From the NCBI GenBank assembly GCA_019054805.1, contig JAHQIY010000016.1:1798001-1862000 (forward strand): 64,000 bases of DNA, given 5' to 3'. A model generated the notes under the pieces. It had not been told where the DNA came from and ran no database searches. It was given only the letters and a program-made list of their open reading frames with translations. Shown here one piece after another: positions 33,895-46,971 of the stretch; the stretch's first letter is position 1; every line of letters begins with the position of its first letter. Position numbers and translations under genes: made by a program. This stretch comes from Brachionus manjavacas. Its lineage: Eukaryota; Rotifera; Eurotatoria; Ploima; Brachionidae.

Positions 33895-35001
33895 ATGTCT
33901 AACAAAAAACCGCTAATTGTATCAGATACGGAAGCTTTGAATGAACTTGACTGCTCTGATCCTCTTAAATTCCAAGTAAATATATTTGAAAAATTTTGAA
34001 TCTAAAGGACAATGCGAAAATTTAGTACAAAAAAGAAAAACCTTACATTTTTTTTCTAATTGTACAAAAATGATCCCAAAAAAAATACAATATTGTGTTT
34101 TATTTTAACATTTGTATTTTTTTGACGAATTCTAAGATATGCAAAAACTCTGCAATTCATTGCATATCTTAATAAAATTTTTTTTGATGACTTGCATTTA
34201 TAGAAAATTGCTGAGTTTTTTCAGATCTTAGAATTAGTCAGTACAAATTTGTACAATATTGTATTCTTTTCAGAATCATATTTGTACAATTAGAAAAAAA
34301 ATTATAAGGTTTTCCTTTTTGTACTGTAATTTTTGTACTAAAATTTCACATTGTCATCTAAAGGGTATTCCATTGCTTCTTAAGCTTTAAGAAAAATACA
34401 AAAATTTAAATCCTATTTTGGTCTAATCTATTAAGATATTTTATTTCTTTGATTAAAATTAAATAAAATTTTGCTTCTACATTGTGGTAGATCTGGCCAA
34501 ATTCTAAATAGCCATATGCTGTAGTCTGAAAACAAATGCTGAAGTAGGCAGAATTGTTGACGGAAAATTTTTAATTAATGTTTTTCTGTAAGAATCGAAT
34601 ACTCCGGATAAGAAAATTTGATGACAAAATTATAAACATTTTAAATGCGGAAATTCCAACTCAATCATTTATAAATAAAGGTATTGTTGACCCAAAAAAT
34701 AAATGCCAACAGTTTAAACAAGAAGTAACTCTAAATAAATAATCTTTTTGATTTTATTTTTGATTAAATTTAATTTAAGCTGAGGGATTATTATGACTCA
34801 AGAGAAAGTGCCATCAAAAAATGCATTGATTATGCCAAAAATGAAGTCGAAAAACTCAAACAGAATCCCGATACCCCACTTTATCTGATAAAAGAGAAAA
34901 ATTTTAATTTTAGATTTTTCCAACAAGAACTAGAAATCGATAGTATTGATAAATCAAGAACATTCAAGGCTGTTGATGAAAGATGTAGATCGTTTGAATA
35001 A
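33895..35001 (+). CDS. MIX23: MIX23 (CCDC58) mitochondrial protein
   Basis: Three exons, 33895-33975, 34593-34724 and 34780-35001, join in phase 0 and give 144 aa, the same length as human MIX23. Matching landmarks are FDDKIINILNAEIPTQSF, the cysteine in NKCQQF, SRESAIKKCIDYA, the basic helix before FFQQELEIDSIDKSRTFKAV, and DERCRSFE at the end. MIX23 is a small helical protein of the mitochondrial intermembrane space linked to protein import. Intron 1 (617 bp) is far longer than other introns here because it contains a 348-bp MITE (34008-34355). Confidence 0.9.
34008..34355. mobile_element. MITE with long terminal inverted repeats and 8-bp target duplication
   Basis: The element starts GACAATGCGAAAATTTAGTAC and ends with the near-complement. 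Inverted arms of roughly 80 bp include CTAATTGTACAAA and AAAACCTTA blocks. Both flanks carry ATCTAAAG (34000-34007 and 34356-34363), a perfect 8-bp target-site duplication as made by hAT-type transposases. There is no coding capacity. It lies wholly within MIX23 intron 1. Confidence 0.9.
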
Positions 35002-35222
35002 CAAAGTTTAGTCTCTGATGATTTTTAATAGTCAAATAAATCTATTTTAAAAAAAATTAAATTTTTTATTTAATAAAATGTCTAAATATACAAGTTGAAA
35101 CTTTAGAAATCTATTTCGAAAAAAAATTGTGCCTAATATTAAAGCAAAATTTTAGATTTAAAAAAAATTTTTTAAAAATTTCCAGATTTTTGAACAAAAA
35201 TTGAATTTTTTTTTCAAAAAAA

Positions 35223-35944
35223 TTAACTCTTGATAAAATTTTTTCTATAAGTCAAAATTTCTATGAGAAAAAACAATGCACTTATTGCATTGATAGCAAC
35301 TGCAACACTTGCAATGATTATAGAATAATCAGCCTGATATTCCGAATAGTCACCTATTCCTTCTCCACCATAGACAGATATAGCAATTATTTGAAAAAGT
35401 GATGAAACAACCAAAGTCCAAAAAACCAGTGAAGGCATTCCAAGTCTGTTTTTTCCAAAGTCTTTACAAATGCCAATTAAAGATGCAATGAATATGAACA
35501 AATTTATGGCAACTGCAATTGTATAAAATACTTGGCCTAGTAGAAAAAATTAAAATCATCAAATTTATCTTATTTAATTTTAGTCCAGCTTACAAGCGTG
35601 AATCCATCGGACTTAAATTAAAAAATTGTAAAGATCTTATTAAATTTGAGCATCAGCAAAAGCCTACAGTTACTAAAATCAGTTGTAAAGCAATAAAAGT
35701 CATGATGATTTTCAATCCATTCTAATCTTATGTTTCGGCAAGTGAACCATAGACCGTAAGTGAAGTATTCTTGGGTATTTTGGATAGAGATTTTTCTTTG
35801 CCAATTGCTAGTAAACATTGCTGTAAAAATTAAAACTGTTGAAAAAAGCAAAACTAAAACTCCACACAAATAGACTGGACCACGAACCACATTTTTAATG
35901 GCACTATTTGTATTAGGAGCTTCAATTAAATTTTTTCTTTGCAT
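35223..35944 (-). CDS. Claudin/PMP22-like four-transmembrane protein
   Basis: Two exons, 35944-35674 and 35536-35223, give 194 aa. There are four hydrophobic helices: about residues 25-48 (VYLCGVLVLLFSTVLIFTAM), then FYTIAVAINLFIFIASLIGI, MPSLVFWTLVVSSLFQIIAI, and IIIASVAVAINAISALFFLI. The first extracellular loop has the claudin-family pattern W...GLW..C...C (SNW, YGLWFTC, FYCFT). The C-terminal tail is short and basic. Family members form septate or tight junctions or regulate channels. Invertebrate claudin-like proteins are too diverse for a closer call. Confidence 0.75.
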
Positions 35945-37463
35945 TTTTTAAAAAATTTCCAATTCCATTTAATTCAAATTATGACAGTTTTTATATTAGT
36001 CTATTCCCTAGTAACTGCAAGTATCCAAGGAATTTAAATTTGAAACATATTTCATCTGTGTCTGATTTTGAACCAAATCTACAGTTAAATAAATCTCATT
36101 TGATTTAAGAAAAATCAAGGTTTAATTTGGTTATTTTTAAAAAATTTAGAAACATTTAATCACTGAAGAGTTAGATTTGATTTTTTATGAAAAATCGAGA
36201 TCGAATAAAAATGAATTTTTTTTGTAATTTCTTTTCATTTTGATGAAACCAAAAGCCGAATTTATAAAATAACGAATCTGGTTGAATGCAACAATTTGAA
36301 AATTTTAATTATTTATATATAAAATTTTAAAAATCAATTATTTCTTTTAAAGTTATGTGATTAAATAAAAATGATTCAAATTATAATAGAAAAATGTAAA
36401 TTATTGATTTTGTTTAAAAAGTAGTAGATGTAAATCTAAAAAAAAGCATCTTTTTTGAGTCTCAAGTTTTAAATTCTTTCCCAAAGTAAACCATGAAAAT
36501 TTTTAGTTTTTTAAAAAAAAACAAAAAAGGAATTGAATTATTTTTCAATTAAAAACCTTTCTACTTGAATTAATTTAATATTAAATTCAACCCCAGAAAT
36601 AAACCTCAAAATTATAAAAACAACAAAACCTCAATTTAATTTATGTGACCAAATAGATTTATTTTTTATGAATTATAAAATATAAATTATTTATAATGTT
36701 AATTAAATATTTCTGTCTCGATTTTTTTTGAGAGCTTCAATTTTAAAAATTATATTTCCAAAAATGACTGACCACCGCAACATTTTTAAATCGTAAAAAA
36801 TTTATAATTATCTTAATTTGTCTCATTCAAAAGATGATTAAATTATGATCGTTTGATACTCAAATTTTACATGTTCTAATTATCTAATCGTCTTTTTTTA
36901 TTCAAGAGTCAATTTAATTTTGTAAAAAAATAACAAAAGCTTTTTTATTTTTAATTATTTTTAGGAAAATATTCTGAATAAGTCAAATTCCACTTAAACA
37001 GGAAGAAGTGATAATAAAATTCCAGAAATTGTTCACGTATTTTTACACTCAATTATTCATTAAATAAAACTTTATTAATAGAATTTAGGATATTCAAGTG
37101 TTTTTTTTTGAACAATAAAAACTCAAAAAAATAATAATATTTTTTTGCGTTTTTTTTTGTCAAAATAACGATATTGTTCAATAAAAGCTTATCGATTTTC
37201 TCATGCCGATAAAATTATGAATTACTTGGGCGTTCTCGACATTTTCAATCTTATTTCTCCCAAGTCTTATTATGCTTATTAAATTACAATGAATAAATAG
37301 CACAAGAAAAATATAAATTTTTTTTTTTATTTTACTCTTTTCTAGTTTCCAAATTTCAAATATTTCAACTTAAATTAAATTTTAAAATTATAAAAAAAAT
37401 TTGTTCTTATAGATACCACTTAACATAAGCCAAAAGAGTGTTTCTTTTTTACTTTGGAAAAAA
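35945..37463. other. Divergent intergenic region, AT-rich
   Basis: Lies between the claudin-like gene and the PHM gene, transcribed apart. No open frame or repeat stands out. A TTCTTATAG acceptor-like sequence about 50 nt before the PHM ATG could be a trans-splice or UTR-intron acceptor. Confidence 0.5.
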
Positions 37464-38882
37464 ATGCTTTACCTGATTGCGCTATTGTGTCTACAGGTCA
37501 CTTCACTGGTATTCACTTCACCTGTCGAACTGGACCTGCTGATGCCGGACGTTTCGCCTAAAGAAAAAGATACTTACTTGTGTAAAAAATTTAAACTTGA
37601 CCAAAACCAACCAATTTATATCAATCAATTCGAGGCGAATTCTACCAAAGAAATCGCTCATCACATCCTTCTGTTCGGTTGTGATGAAGTCGGAAATGAG
37701 GACGTGTGGAATTGCGGAGAAATGAATTCTGGAAACCAAAATGACAACTTCAAGCTAGGTCCAGTTTGTACCGGAAGAAAGCAGTCTATAATTTTCGCAT
37801 GGGCTTTGGACGCACCCAAACTTGTCCTTCCCAATGACGTGGCCTTCAAGCTGGGAGGTGATTCAGACAAAAAATATTTGGTAATGCAAGTACATTACGC
37901 CAATGTAGACAAGTTTATAAACGGTGGAACCGATAACTCGGGTCTCAAATTGTTGGGGCAAACTGAACCAGTCGAAAACAGTGCTGGTGTTTATTTAGTA
38001 TCTACTGGTGGCTACATTAGTCCAGGAAAAGTTGAAAACTTCGAGGCTGCCTGTGAGATGAACGAAAACTTTGTAATGCATCCATTTGCCTACAGAACCC
38101 ATGCACATAAACTAGGATTGGTCAACTCGGGATATGTGGTCAAAAAACATGGACACGACTGGACCGAAATTGGTCGTAGATCGCCTCAGTTACCACAAAT
38201 GTTTTTTCCTGTATCAAATAAAATTGAAATTAATAAAGGTGATGTGATTGTAGGTAGATGCACAATGAAAAATTTTGTCGATAGGACAGTTCACATCGGG
38301 TAAAAAATAAATCAGATAAGTTAAAAAGAAAAAAAATTTATCTTTTCGTTAAGATCTACTGGTGACGATGAAATGTGCAATTTTTACATCATGTATTATG
38401 TAAAAGGAGACAAAATATTGAGCAATAACAATTGTTTTTCGTACGGCCCCCCGTATTGGCACTTGGATAGATTCAGAGACAGCAAAGGACATAGCCTTAA
38501 TATGGACAGAATGCCCAAAGATGCCAGTGAAGTACCTGCGGATCAAGTTGAGCAATTGAAAAATGGCGGTGGACACGGAGCTCATGGAGCACATCAGAAT
38601 AAACACAAGGATCACTCCATGAAGGAGGAGGACATGAGTCGTAAAGAAGACAATCAAAATAACATAGATGAATCAATGGAAGAATTAAGAGAAATTTTAT
38701 TAAGCAATAAAATCAAAAATCAACTTCAAGCAAGTATATTGAACTCGTTGTTGGACGAGTATGAGACTAAGTTGGGCTCCATGAATGAGCCAAAGCTCGA
38801 TGAAGATTCAGATGACATTGTTATGGACTTGGAAAATCTTGAGAATGAATATTATCTAAGAAAATTACTGGGAAGTAGATAA
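37464..38882 (+). CDS. PHM: Peptidylglycine alpha-hydroxylating monooxygenase (PHM), monofunctional
   Basis: Two exons, 37464-38299 and 38354-38882, give 454 aa. A signal peptide is followed by the two-domain copper monooxygenase core. All copper ligands are visible: the HH pair in IAHHILLFGC and the histidine in VMQVHYAN (site A), and THAHKLG and the methionine in DDEMCNFYIMYY (site B). It hydroxylates C-terminal glycine of neuropeptide precursors in secretory vesicles, the first step of peptide amidation. The lyase (PAL) domain and transmembrane helix of mammalian PAM are absent. Instead there is a Gly/His-rich stretch (GGGHGAHGAHQNKHKDH) and a long acidic helical tail. Drosophila likewise has separate PHM and PAL genes, so a PAL gene is expected elsewhere. 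Confidence 0.92.
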
Positions 38883-39900
38883 ATTTTTATTTAACTACGA
38901 CTGATTAATTTGGCATCTATATATATTTAGTATTTTGTTGTGATATCAATTAAATCTTGTGGTTCAAAAGACTCTATATAGATGAAAATATATTTTTTAA
39001 TCACCTAATAAAAAGGTTATTTATTCGAATTTTTTTAATAAATTATTTTTTAAATATCGAAAAATTATCATCAATTGTATAAAATGATTTGCAAATTTTT
39101 TTATGAATTTTTAAATATAATCGAGTGAAAATTTTAATTTTTTTTTGGTCAAATGAAGCTACTTATAAACATGTTTTGTCTTTCCTTAAGTGATAAAATC
39201 AAATTCAGTTTGAAATGATATTTAACTAATTAAAATAAATTTTTATTTAAACTTGAATATCTTAATAAAATTTTTTATTTAATTTCAAAATTCAAAATTT
39301 TAATATTTGAATTAATATCTTGTTCATTCTCGAATAAATTTTTTTAGATTTTACACAAAAGCGTCATTATTTTTGACCATGTAAACTAACTTTTTATAAT
39401 AAAGTAATAAGCTAAAAAAAATGAGCAAAATTTAAAAAGATCATTTGCTTTTTTTCTTATTTTGAGGAAATTTTAGCATAATGATCTAGTTGTTATTGTG
39501 AATTTTAAAAAATCAATAAATGATGCGTGATCTATAAAAACTACTATTATAATATTTAAATTTCATTTTGGTGACGAAAAGGGTGGGTATTTTTATCTCT
39601 ATCTTCAAAAATAAAATATTTAAAAAAAATTATTTTAACATCATATTAAAAATTTTAAATTGGTCCGATCTTTTAATCGGACAACTGATTGTCTTCCCAA
39701 TTTATATAATTAAAAAATTTCTGAATTGATCATACCAGTTAATTGAATTTAAATTTTTAATTTATAATTTATTGAACGATTAATTGATTTAAATGGATAA
39801 AATGAATTATTTGAGAAATATTAAAAAAAATCGAATTTTAATCATTTTATTACTAAAATTATACCGTAAAAATAGAATGCAATTTTGTTTTACAATTTAA
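38883..39900. other. Convergent intergenic region
   Basis: AT-rich DNA between the convergent PHM and NudC genes. It holds both 3' ends. No other feature is seen. Confidence 0.55.
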
Positions 39901-40839
39901 TTAATTAAATTTGCATTTGGAAAAGTCCATTTCGGGATGTTGTTGCATGAATTTTTTGAGTACATCTTGTTTCTTTTGTTCATCTGAAGTTGGCAGACCA
40001 AGTTCCTTTTGTCGTTGGTCAAACATCATTTTTTCTACCATTGATCTTGTTTCGCCATCCAAATCAGACAATTTGGAGTTTTCCGGATTTACTTTTTTCG
40101 TATTTATTTCTGGGTCGCTCAATACCAATTTTGACCACCATTCCATTTTGTTTATTTTCTCAAAATGGATCAATATTGTTTTTCCGTCTTCCAAAGTCCA
40201 CGAAGAATCTTCACATTTTATTTCGTGCTGTAAATCATCATCTATCAAAATTTTGTTCAAAATTTTAACTTTAATATGCTTTTTAGTTATTTCAATGACA
40301 CAATCACGACCTTTTACACGGCCAGTTTTAATAGGAATAGTTAAATCAATATCCTGGAGTGTTTGAATCCATTTGTAATTCTCCAAATCAGCACCATTGC
40401 CATAATTCGGTTTCATTTTGCCTTTATCCTCCTCGTCCTCTTGCTCATCAGTTTTGGTCTCAGTTTGTGGCTGCTCTTCTGATTTTGCTTTTTTGGCCTC
40501 TTCAATTTCAGCCTTAATTCTATTAGCTTCTTCATCATTTACTTCAACAATTTTTTGGCTGTCTTCTTCTTCACGTTTTTTTTTTAACTTTTCTTTTCGA
40601 ATACGATCAGCTTCTTCACGCTCGGCAACTTCTTTATCATGGCGATCATAAGCAAGCTTTTCGTATTTTTTAAATTTTTCGATGACAATTTTTTCGGCAG
40701 CGCCTTTTCCGCCACCAGTGTAAAAATCACTTTTTCTGGCCAAAAAATTGAAAAATGAATCCAACACTTGGACCATTCCACCTGAGTGTTGCTGGGCTAA
40801 AGTAAAGAACATACCATCGAATCTCTCTTCGTCTGACAT
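39901..40839 (-). CDS. NUDC: Nuclear distribution protein NudC
   Basis: A single exon of 312 aa. Residues 1-75 are the conserved N-terminal dimerisation region (FDGMFFTLAQQHSGGMVQVL, FLARKSDFYTG). A highly charged Lys/Glu coiled-coil linker follows (about 60-140), then a CS domain (about 150-245) starting NYKWIQTLQDIDLTIPI and including WTLEDGKTILIHFEKINKMEWW. The C-terminus is typical (KMMFDQRQKELGLPTSDEQ, ending FMQQHPEMDFSKCKFN). NudC is a co-chaperone with Hsp90 for Lis1 and dynein function in nuclear migration and mitosis. An ATTTACAG acceptor-like sequence lies 8 nt before the ATG, suggesting trans-splicing or a UTR intron. Confidence 0.96.
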   Translation of the reverse strand: MSDEERFDGMFFTLAQQHSGGMVQVLDSFFNFLARKSDFYTGGGKGAAEKIVIEKFKKYEKLAYDRHDKEVAEREEADRIRKEKLKKKREEEDSQKIVEVNDEEANRIKAEIEEAKKAKSEEQPQTETKTDEQEDEEDKGKMKPNYGNGADLENYKWIQTLQDIDLTIPIKTGRVKGRDCVIEITKKHIKVKILNKILIDDDLQHEIKCEDSSWTLEDGKTILIHFEKINKMEWWSKLVLSDPEINTKKVNPENSKLSDLDGETRSMVEKMMFDQRQKELGLPTSDEQKKQDVLKKFMQQHPEMDFSKCKFN

Positions 40840-41199
40840 TTTTTTTCTGTAAATAGTAATTTTTTGAAATTAAAAAAATGAGGTTTTTTATTTTTTCGAT
40901 TAATTTCTAGAAATTTTATCACTTTTTATAAAGAGTTGTTATGGTGTCTTAATGGTCTGAAATTTCAAATGCAATAAAAATTTTACATTTGAGCTAGTTT
41001 TTTTATTTTACAACTGAATACATTTTAAACTAAAATAAATAGATGTTGGAAAATTTAAAATTAAATTCTTTTGTTATTGTAAAAACTTATCAAATTTGAA
41101 TAGAATTCTAAGCTTATGGATTTTACTATAAAAAGAGCGTTTTAAAACAAACTCAAATTTTAAAAATTTTATTTTTAAGCTAAAAAAATTAGATTGAAA
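40840..41199. other. Divergent promoter region between NudC and glutamine synthetase
   Basis: 360 bp separates the two divergent ATGs. It carries a TATA-like sequence on the glutamine-synthetase side, listed separately. No gene is seen. Confidence 0.5.
41127..41135 (+). promoter_or_regulatory. Candidate TATA box of the glutamine synthetase gene
   Basis: TATAAAAAG lies 65 bp before the ATG, placing a start site near 41155-41165. In DNA this AT-rich the match is weak evidence alone. The position and the following G stretch (AGAGCG) make it stand out. Confidence 0.35.
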
Positions 41200-42312
41200 A
41201 TGTCCAACCCAATGTTAGCCAATCCGTCAGCCACGGACAAAAATGTATTGAAGAAGTACTTGGACTTGCCTCAACCAAATGATAAAGTTTTGGCCACATA
41301 TATTTGGATAGATGGTACAGGAGAGAATCTAAGATCTAAAACAATGACAGTTGATTTTACACCAAAAGAAGTAAGTGAATTGCCATGGTGGAATTATGAT
41401 GGCTCATCAACAAGCCAAGCCGAAGGATCAAATTCAGATGTTTACCTAAAACCAGTGTCAATTTTCAAAGATCCATTTCTTCTAGGTCAAAATATCCTGG
41501 TAATGTGTGAAACATACAAATATGACAAGACACCGACAGCAACAAACAAGAGAGCTTCGTGTTTAGATGCCATGGTTAAAGCCAAAGATAACGAACCTTG
41601 GTTCGGCATTGAACAAGAATACAGTTTGATGGACAGAGATGGTTGGCCTTTTGGTTGGCCAAAACCACATGGCTATCCTCAACCACAAGGTCCGTACTAT
41701 TGCTCAGTGGGAGCTGATAGATCGTATGGTCGTGATGTAGTGGACGCTCACTACAAGGCTTGTTTGTACGCTGGAGTGAAAATATGTGGAATAAATGGCG
41801 AAGTGATGCCGTCTCAATGGGAATTTCAAGTGGGACCATGTGAAGGCATCAATGCTGGTGACCATTTGTGGATGGGCAGATACATTTTGCACAGAGTGGC
41901 CGAAGAGTTCGGAATAGTGGTCACATTTGACCCTAAGCCGATCACTGGCAATTGGAATGGAGCTGGTGCACACACAAACTATTCGACTAAAGAAATGAGA
42001 GAAGAAGGAGGCATCAAAGTAATTGAAGAAGCAATTGAAAAGTTAGCCAAAAGACACGAGAAACACATCCAAGTGTATGATCCAAAAGGAGGATTGGACA
42101 ACAGTCGACGTTTGACTGGACATCATGAGACATCGTCTATTGCTGAATTTAGTGCTGGTGTTGCCAACAGAGGATGCAGTATTCGCATACCGAGAAGTGT
42201 AGGCGAAGAAAAGAAAGGCTACTTGGAAGATAGACGACCTGCATCTAATTGTGATCCCTATTCAGTTACTGAAATGCTTGTTCGAACCACTGTTTTAAAT
42301 GAAACTGATTAA
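41200..42312 (+). CDS. GLUL: Glutamine synthetase (type II)
   Basis: A single exon of 370 aa from the ATG at 41200, the usual length (373 in human). Signatures in order: [15 protein letters not shown]; the Mg/glutamate-binding block [35 protein letters not shown]; the ATP-binding [16 protein letters not shown]; and [11 protein letters not shown] with the catalytic arginines. It condenses ammonia and glutamate to glutamine using ATP in the cytosol. Residues of the decameric active site appear intact. An AGATTG(AAA)ATG context with AATTAG just upstream could mark an acceptor. AATAATAAAA about 140 bp after the stop could serve for polyadenylation. Confidence 0.98.
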   Translation: MSNPMLANPSATDKNVLKKYLDLPQPNDKVLATYIWIDGTGENLRSKTMTVDFTPKEVSELPWWNYDGSSTSQAEGSNSDVYLKPVSIFKDPFLLGQNILVMCETYKYDKTPTATNKRASCLDAMVKAKDNEPWFGIEQEYSLMDRDGWPFGWPKPHGYPQPQGPYYCSVGADRSYGRDVVDAHYKACLYAGVKICGINGEVMPSQWEFQVGPCEGINAGDHLWMGRYILHRVAEEFGIVVTFDPKPITGNWNGAGAHTNYSTKEMREEGGIKVIEEAIEKLAKRHEKHIQVYDPKGGLDNSRRLTGHHETSSIAEFSAGVANRGCSIRIPRSVGEEKKGYLEDRRPASNCDPYSVTEMLVRTTVLNETD

Positions 42313-43946
<1,634 letters not shown>

Positions 43947-46066
43947 AAATTTAGATGAAATTGAATTTTATATTTGTAAATAAATAATATTTTAAATTTA
44001 GGGATATTAATTGCATGAGTGTATTTTGTAAATCAATTTTATTTCATCGAATAGACAATCTGAGTATATTTTTCAAGAATTTTCAATGCATTCAAAATAA
44101 ATAAATTTTGCTAAACTTTTAAAATTTTTAAACTAAAATTTTCCAAACCAAAATCATATATGCTTGATGTTTCTAATTTAAAAAATTAATATTTTTTTAC
44201 TTTATTTTTATTATTAAAATTAATTTATAATTAATTTATCTGATGAAGCCTACTGTTAATGTGCTAAACTAAGGCAAATGAAGATATCAAAAAAAGTAAT
44301 TTTGACATATTTTAAAACTTAATTGTTTTTGAATTTTTCACTTTACCAGACATATATAAAACAACATAATCGACTTGCTTGTCCCAATATTAATTTCCTT
44401 TTTAAAACGATAGCCAAGTCTCAAGTATTTGGCTATACATTGATAGTAGCTTTACCAAACAACCATCAACAATTACCAATATTTTTCAAAAAATTAACTT
44501 TTTGTTTTTTTTCGAATTTATATTTTAATTTTTTTTAATCAATAAATTTTAGTTTAAATTTTTTATTTTTTATCCTTATTTTATGGGAATTATCAATTTT
44601 TCTAAGTGAAATTTACAAAATTTTATTTAAATATTTATTTTTAAAATTCAAATTTTTCAAATTAATTTTCACACTAATTTTTTAAGTTTTAGTTTACCTA
44701 ATAGACCTTTATTTCAAATAGTTCTTGTTTTGTTCTAAAAAATATAATACTTAGATAGTTGAACTTCGAAATGGAAAAAAAAAATTTGAAAATTTCAGTC
44801 AAAGACTTGGCAAAATTATTTTATAAAAATGATTTCAATAAAAAAAAGCTGTCAAATGACCAGAATTTATTTTGAATATAAATTTTAATTTTTCAAATTT
44901 AGGCTCATTCAACCAAAATAAAAAGACCAAAAATTTTCTTGTAATAAACCACTTGAATTCATTTAAGGCTTTGGACCAATTTCAGCAAATATTTAGATTA
45001 AATAACATTTTTGTTCAAGATGACGATGATTTGATTCTAAACCTCAAATGTTCCTAAATTAATAAAAAATAATATAAATGATATCAGTTTGCAGTCTGGG
45101 AATTTATGTAAAAAACTAACTATGTTAAGCAGATAGTGAAGGAGTTAAATAGAAAATGGCTTTATATAATGTTTCAATGATTTATCAACATGTTTATTTT
45201 AACAAATTCATTAAGTCAACTTGTCAAACTTCAAATATTCAAAAAGTAAACCGATTTAATAATGTTGGAACAAGTCCTATATTTGGTTAACTAGAATAGC
45301 ATCCTTTAGATTTACTCATAGCTTACCTAATTTTCAAAAGCGAAATGTTAAAGATTTTAACATCATGTATACAAACTATTAAGAATTTGATAAAGTTTTT
45401 CATTTAAAATTCATCTGTAAACTTGAAAAATATGGTAGAGGCATTTTGTGTTTGTGGAAAATTTGACTTTTTTTCTTGGAAATTTAAACAGTCTTAATAA
45501 ATTATTTTAAAATTTTTTGTGAGTTCAACCCCCGCGAGAAATTTTAAATGCTTCATTAAAATTAAAAATAAATTTGTCAGAGAAAGAGTGAAAAAGATTG
45601 CGTGACTTTAAATTTACTTAAAACGGAAGGCTTCCAAATTAAATGCCATGCGTCTGATATTTAAAGATTTAACTCTAATTTATTTTGGTAAAGTGATACA
45701 AAAGCAATTTAGCTTTACAAAAAACAAGGTTTTAAATTTAAGCATAGTATTCCATGATACCTGAGAACAAATTTTCCATAAATAAAATAACCATAGAAAT
45801 TTAACTAAAAACTTCAAATTAGCAAATTTATTTATACAATTTGTTTGATATATATATATATATATAAATAATCTTACGTACATATTATATAGTTGCTATT
45901 TATTTACTAAGGCCTAGTTACTTTTTCTTGCTAGTTGCTTAGGTAAGAGAAAAATAATTTTCTCATTGATTATATTCGGTTAAAGGGCTCAATCTTTTCG
46001 CTGAATCGTTTTTACAACTTTATTTTTTAATTGGAACGCGAAATGAAAATTTAAACCATTTTCAGC
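43947..46066. other. Intergenic gap with a reverse-transcriptase remnant
   Basis: AT-rich with no intact gene. A decayed reverse-transcriptase segment lies near 45369-45460. Short frames at 44323-44538 and 44872-45057 have acceptor-like sequence nearby but no joinable start exon or family signature. A (TA)n run lies near 45848-45866. Confidence 0.5.
45369..45460 (+). pseudogene. Remnant of a non-LTR reverse transcriptase
   Basis: The frame reads YTNY-stop-EFDKVFHLKFICKLEKYGRG, recalling the RT block Y-DFSKAFDKV-H--L--KL-KYGI-G. It is interrupted by a stop and unsupported on either side. It differs from the LINE at 53-54 kb, whose block reads FDISKAFDRVWHEGL, so it would be another family. 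Confidence 0.4.
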
Positions 46067-46696
46067 ATGGAAAAATATTTGACCAAACAAGAATTTGACA
46101 ATTTAATTGGTACCTGGCACCCACGAGGGTTTCACGGTCACTTTCGAGCAAAATCTCGCATTGATTTGTCGAATTTGTACCGACAAAAAGCAAAACCAAC
46201 GCCGCCTGTTATATTCCTAAAGCGCCAAAATGATGAGGCAACTAAGCACAATTTTTCCAAACACGACAATCGCCAAGACATCCTCAACAACCCATTGATG
46301 TTCGGCTCGGGCTTGGGCAAAAAAAAAATCGACAGCATCAACAAAAACCGATGGAATCCGGAGTTTATTGGCTGGTGCGAAGAGACCGGACGGGACCGAA
46401 TTAAAAAAACCATTTACCAGAGAGATTTCTGTCAAAGTGGACAAACTAATTCAAAATTATTGTCAGCGAGGAAAAATATAGACCGTCCTGTATCGACTTA
46501 TACTATGAACTATTCAAATGGGGACACTGGTGTTGACACTTATAGAGAAATTAGAAAGGACACATATCAGAGATTTATTCAAAAAAATAGAGCAAAAAGT
46601 TGTGTTCCAGGTGAGCGCAGTAGTGTAGCTGGCTGTATGGTCTGGTGTGACAAAATAGCACCAAAACAAGCAGAAAACACACAGTCGAACAATTAA
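46067..46696 (+). CDS. TEX36-like protein
   Basis: A single exon of 209 aa. The central motif FSKHDNRQDILNNPLMFGSGLGKKK matches the TEX36 pattern (F-VHDNR, then a loop, then DSGLGRKK), and the WHPRGFHGHFRAKS start recalls its WFPHIG segment. TEX36 is a small basic protein of vertebrate testis, and similar short proteins line ciliary microtubules. A role in sperm or cilia is inference. The ATG is preceded by CCATTTTCAG-C, a near-perfect acceptor one base upstream, which suggests spliced-leader addition or a UTR intron. The C-terminus has several cysteines (SCVPGERSSVAGCMVWC) with no known role. Confidence 0.6.
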   Translation: MEKYLTKQEFDNLIGTWHPRGFHGHFRAKSRIDLSNLYRQKAKPTPPVIFLKRQNDEATKHNFSKHDNRQDILNNPLMFGSGLGKKKIDSINKNRWNPEFIGWCEETGRDRIKKTIYQRDFCQSGQTNSKLLSARKNIDRPVSTYTMNYSNGDTGVDTYREIRKDTYQRFIQKNRAKSCVPGERSSVAGCMVWCDKIAPKQAENTQSNN

Positions 46697-46971
46697 TTAT
46701 TTTATAAGGGCTTTAATTATTGTTTTTTAACTGTAAATAGATTTTTTAGAAAAAAATTTACATCTTATTTTAATTATAATATATTGAAGGCAAAATAAAA
46801 TTTTTATTTTCTCTTTTAAAAATAAGAAGTTCTTATTTATTCAAATTAGCTTTAATTAGAGAAAAGTTGTTTAAAATTTTATTTTAATTTTGAATAAAAA
46901 TTTAAATGTTAATTTAAAATAAAAGCTTTAAAAATAAATGATTGAAATCATATAAAACATAAGTCTTTAAA
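46697..46971. other. Gap downstream of the TEX36-like gene
   Basis: AT-rich DNA between the TEX36-like stop and the first snoRNA candidate. No feature is seen. Confidence 0.4.

Noticed and set aside
39911..40651. Several plus-strand frames opposite NudC
   Set aside because: They are antisense shadows of the NudC coding exon, caused by its Lys/Glu-rich codons.
41576..41973. Minus-strand frames opposite glutamine synthetase
   Set aside because: Antisense shadows of a strongly conserved enzyme gene, with no independent signature.
44872..45057. Possible terminal exon after a TTCAAATTTAG acceptor, with an acidic end
   Set aside because: The upstream ATG at about 44771 opens a short frame, but no donor gives an in-phase join, so a gene could not be assembled.
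45518..45545. GAGTTCAACCCCCGCGAG resembling a tRNA T-arm
   Set aside because: No matching acceptor, D or anticodon arms could be folded around it.
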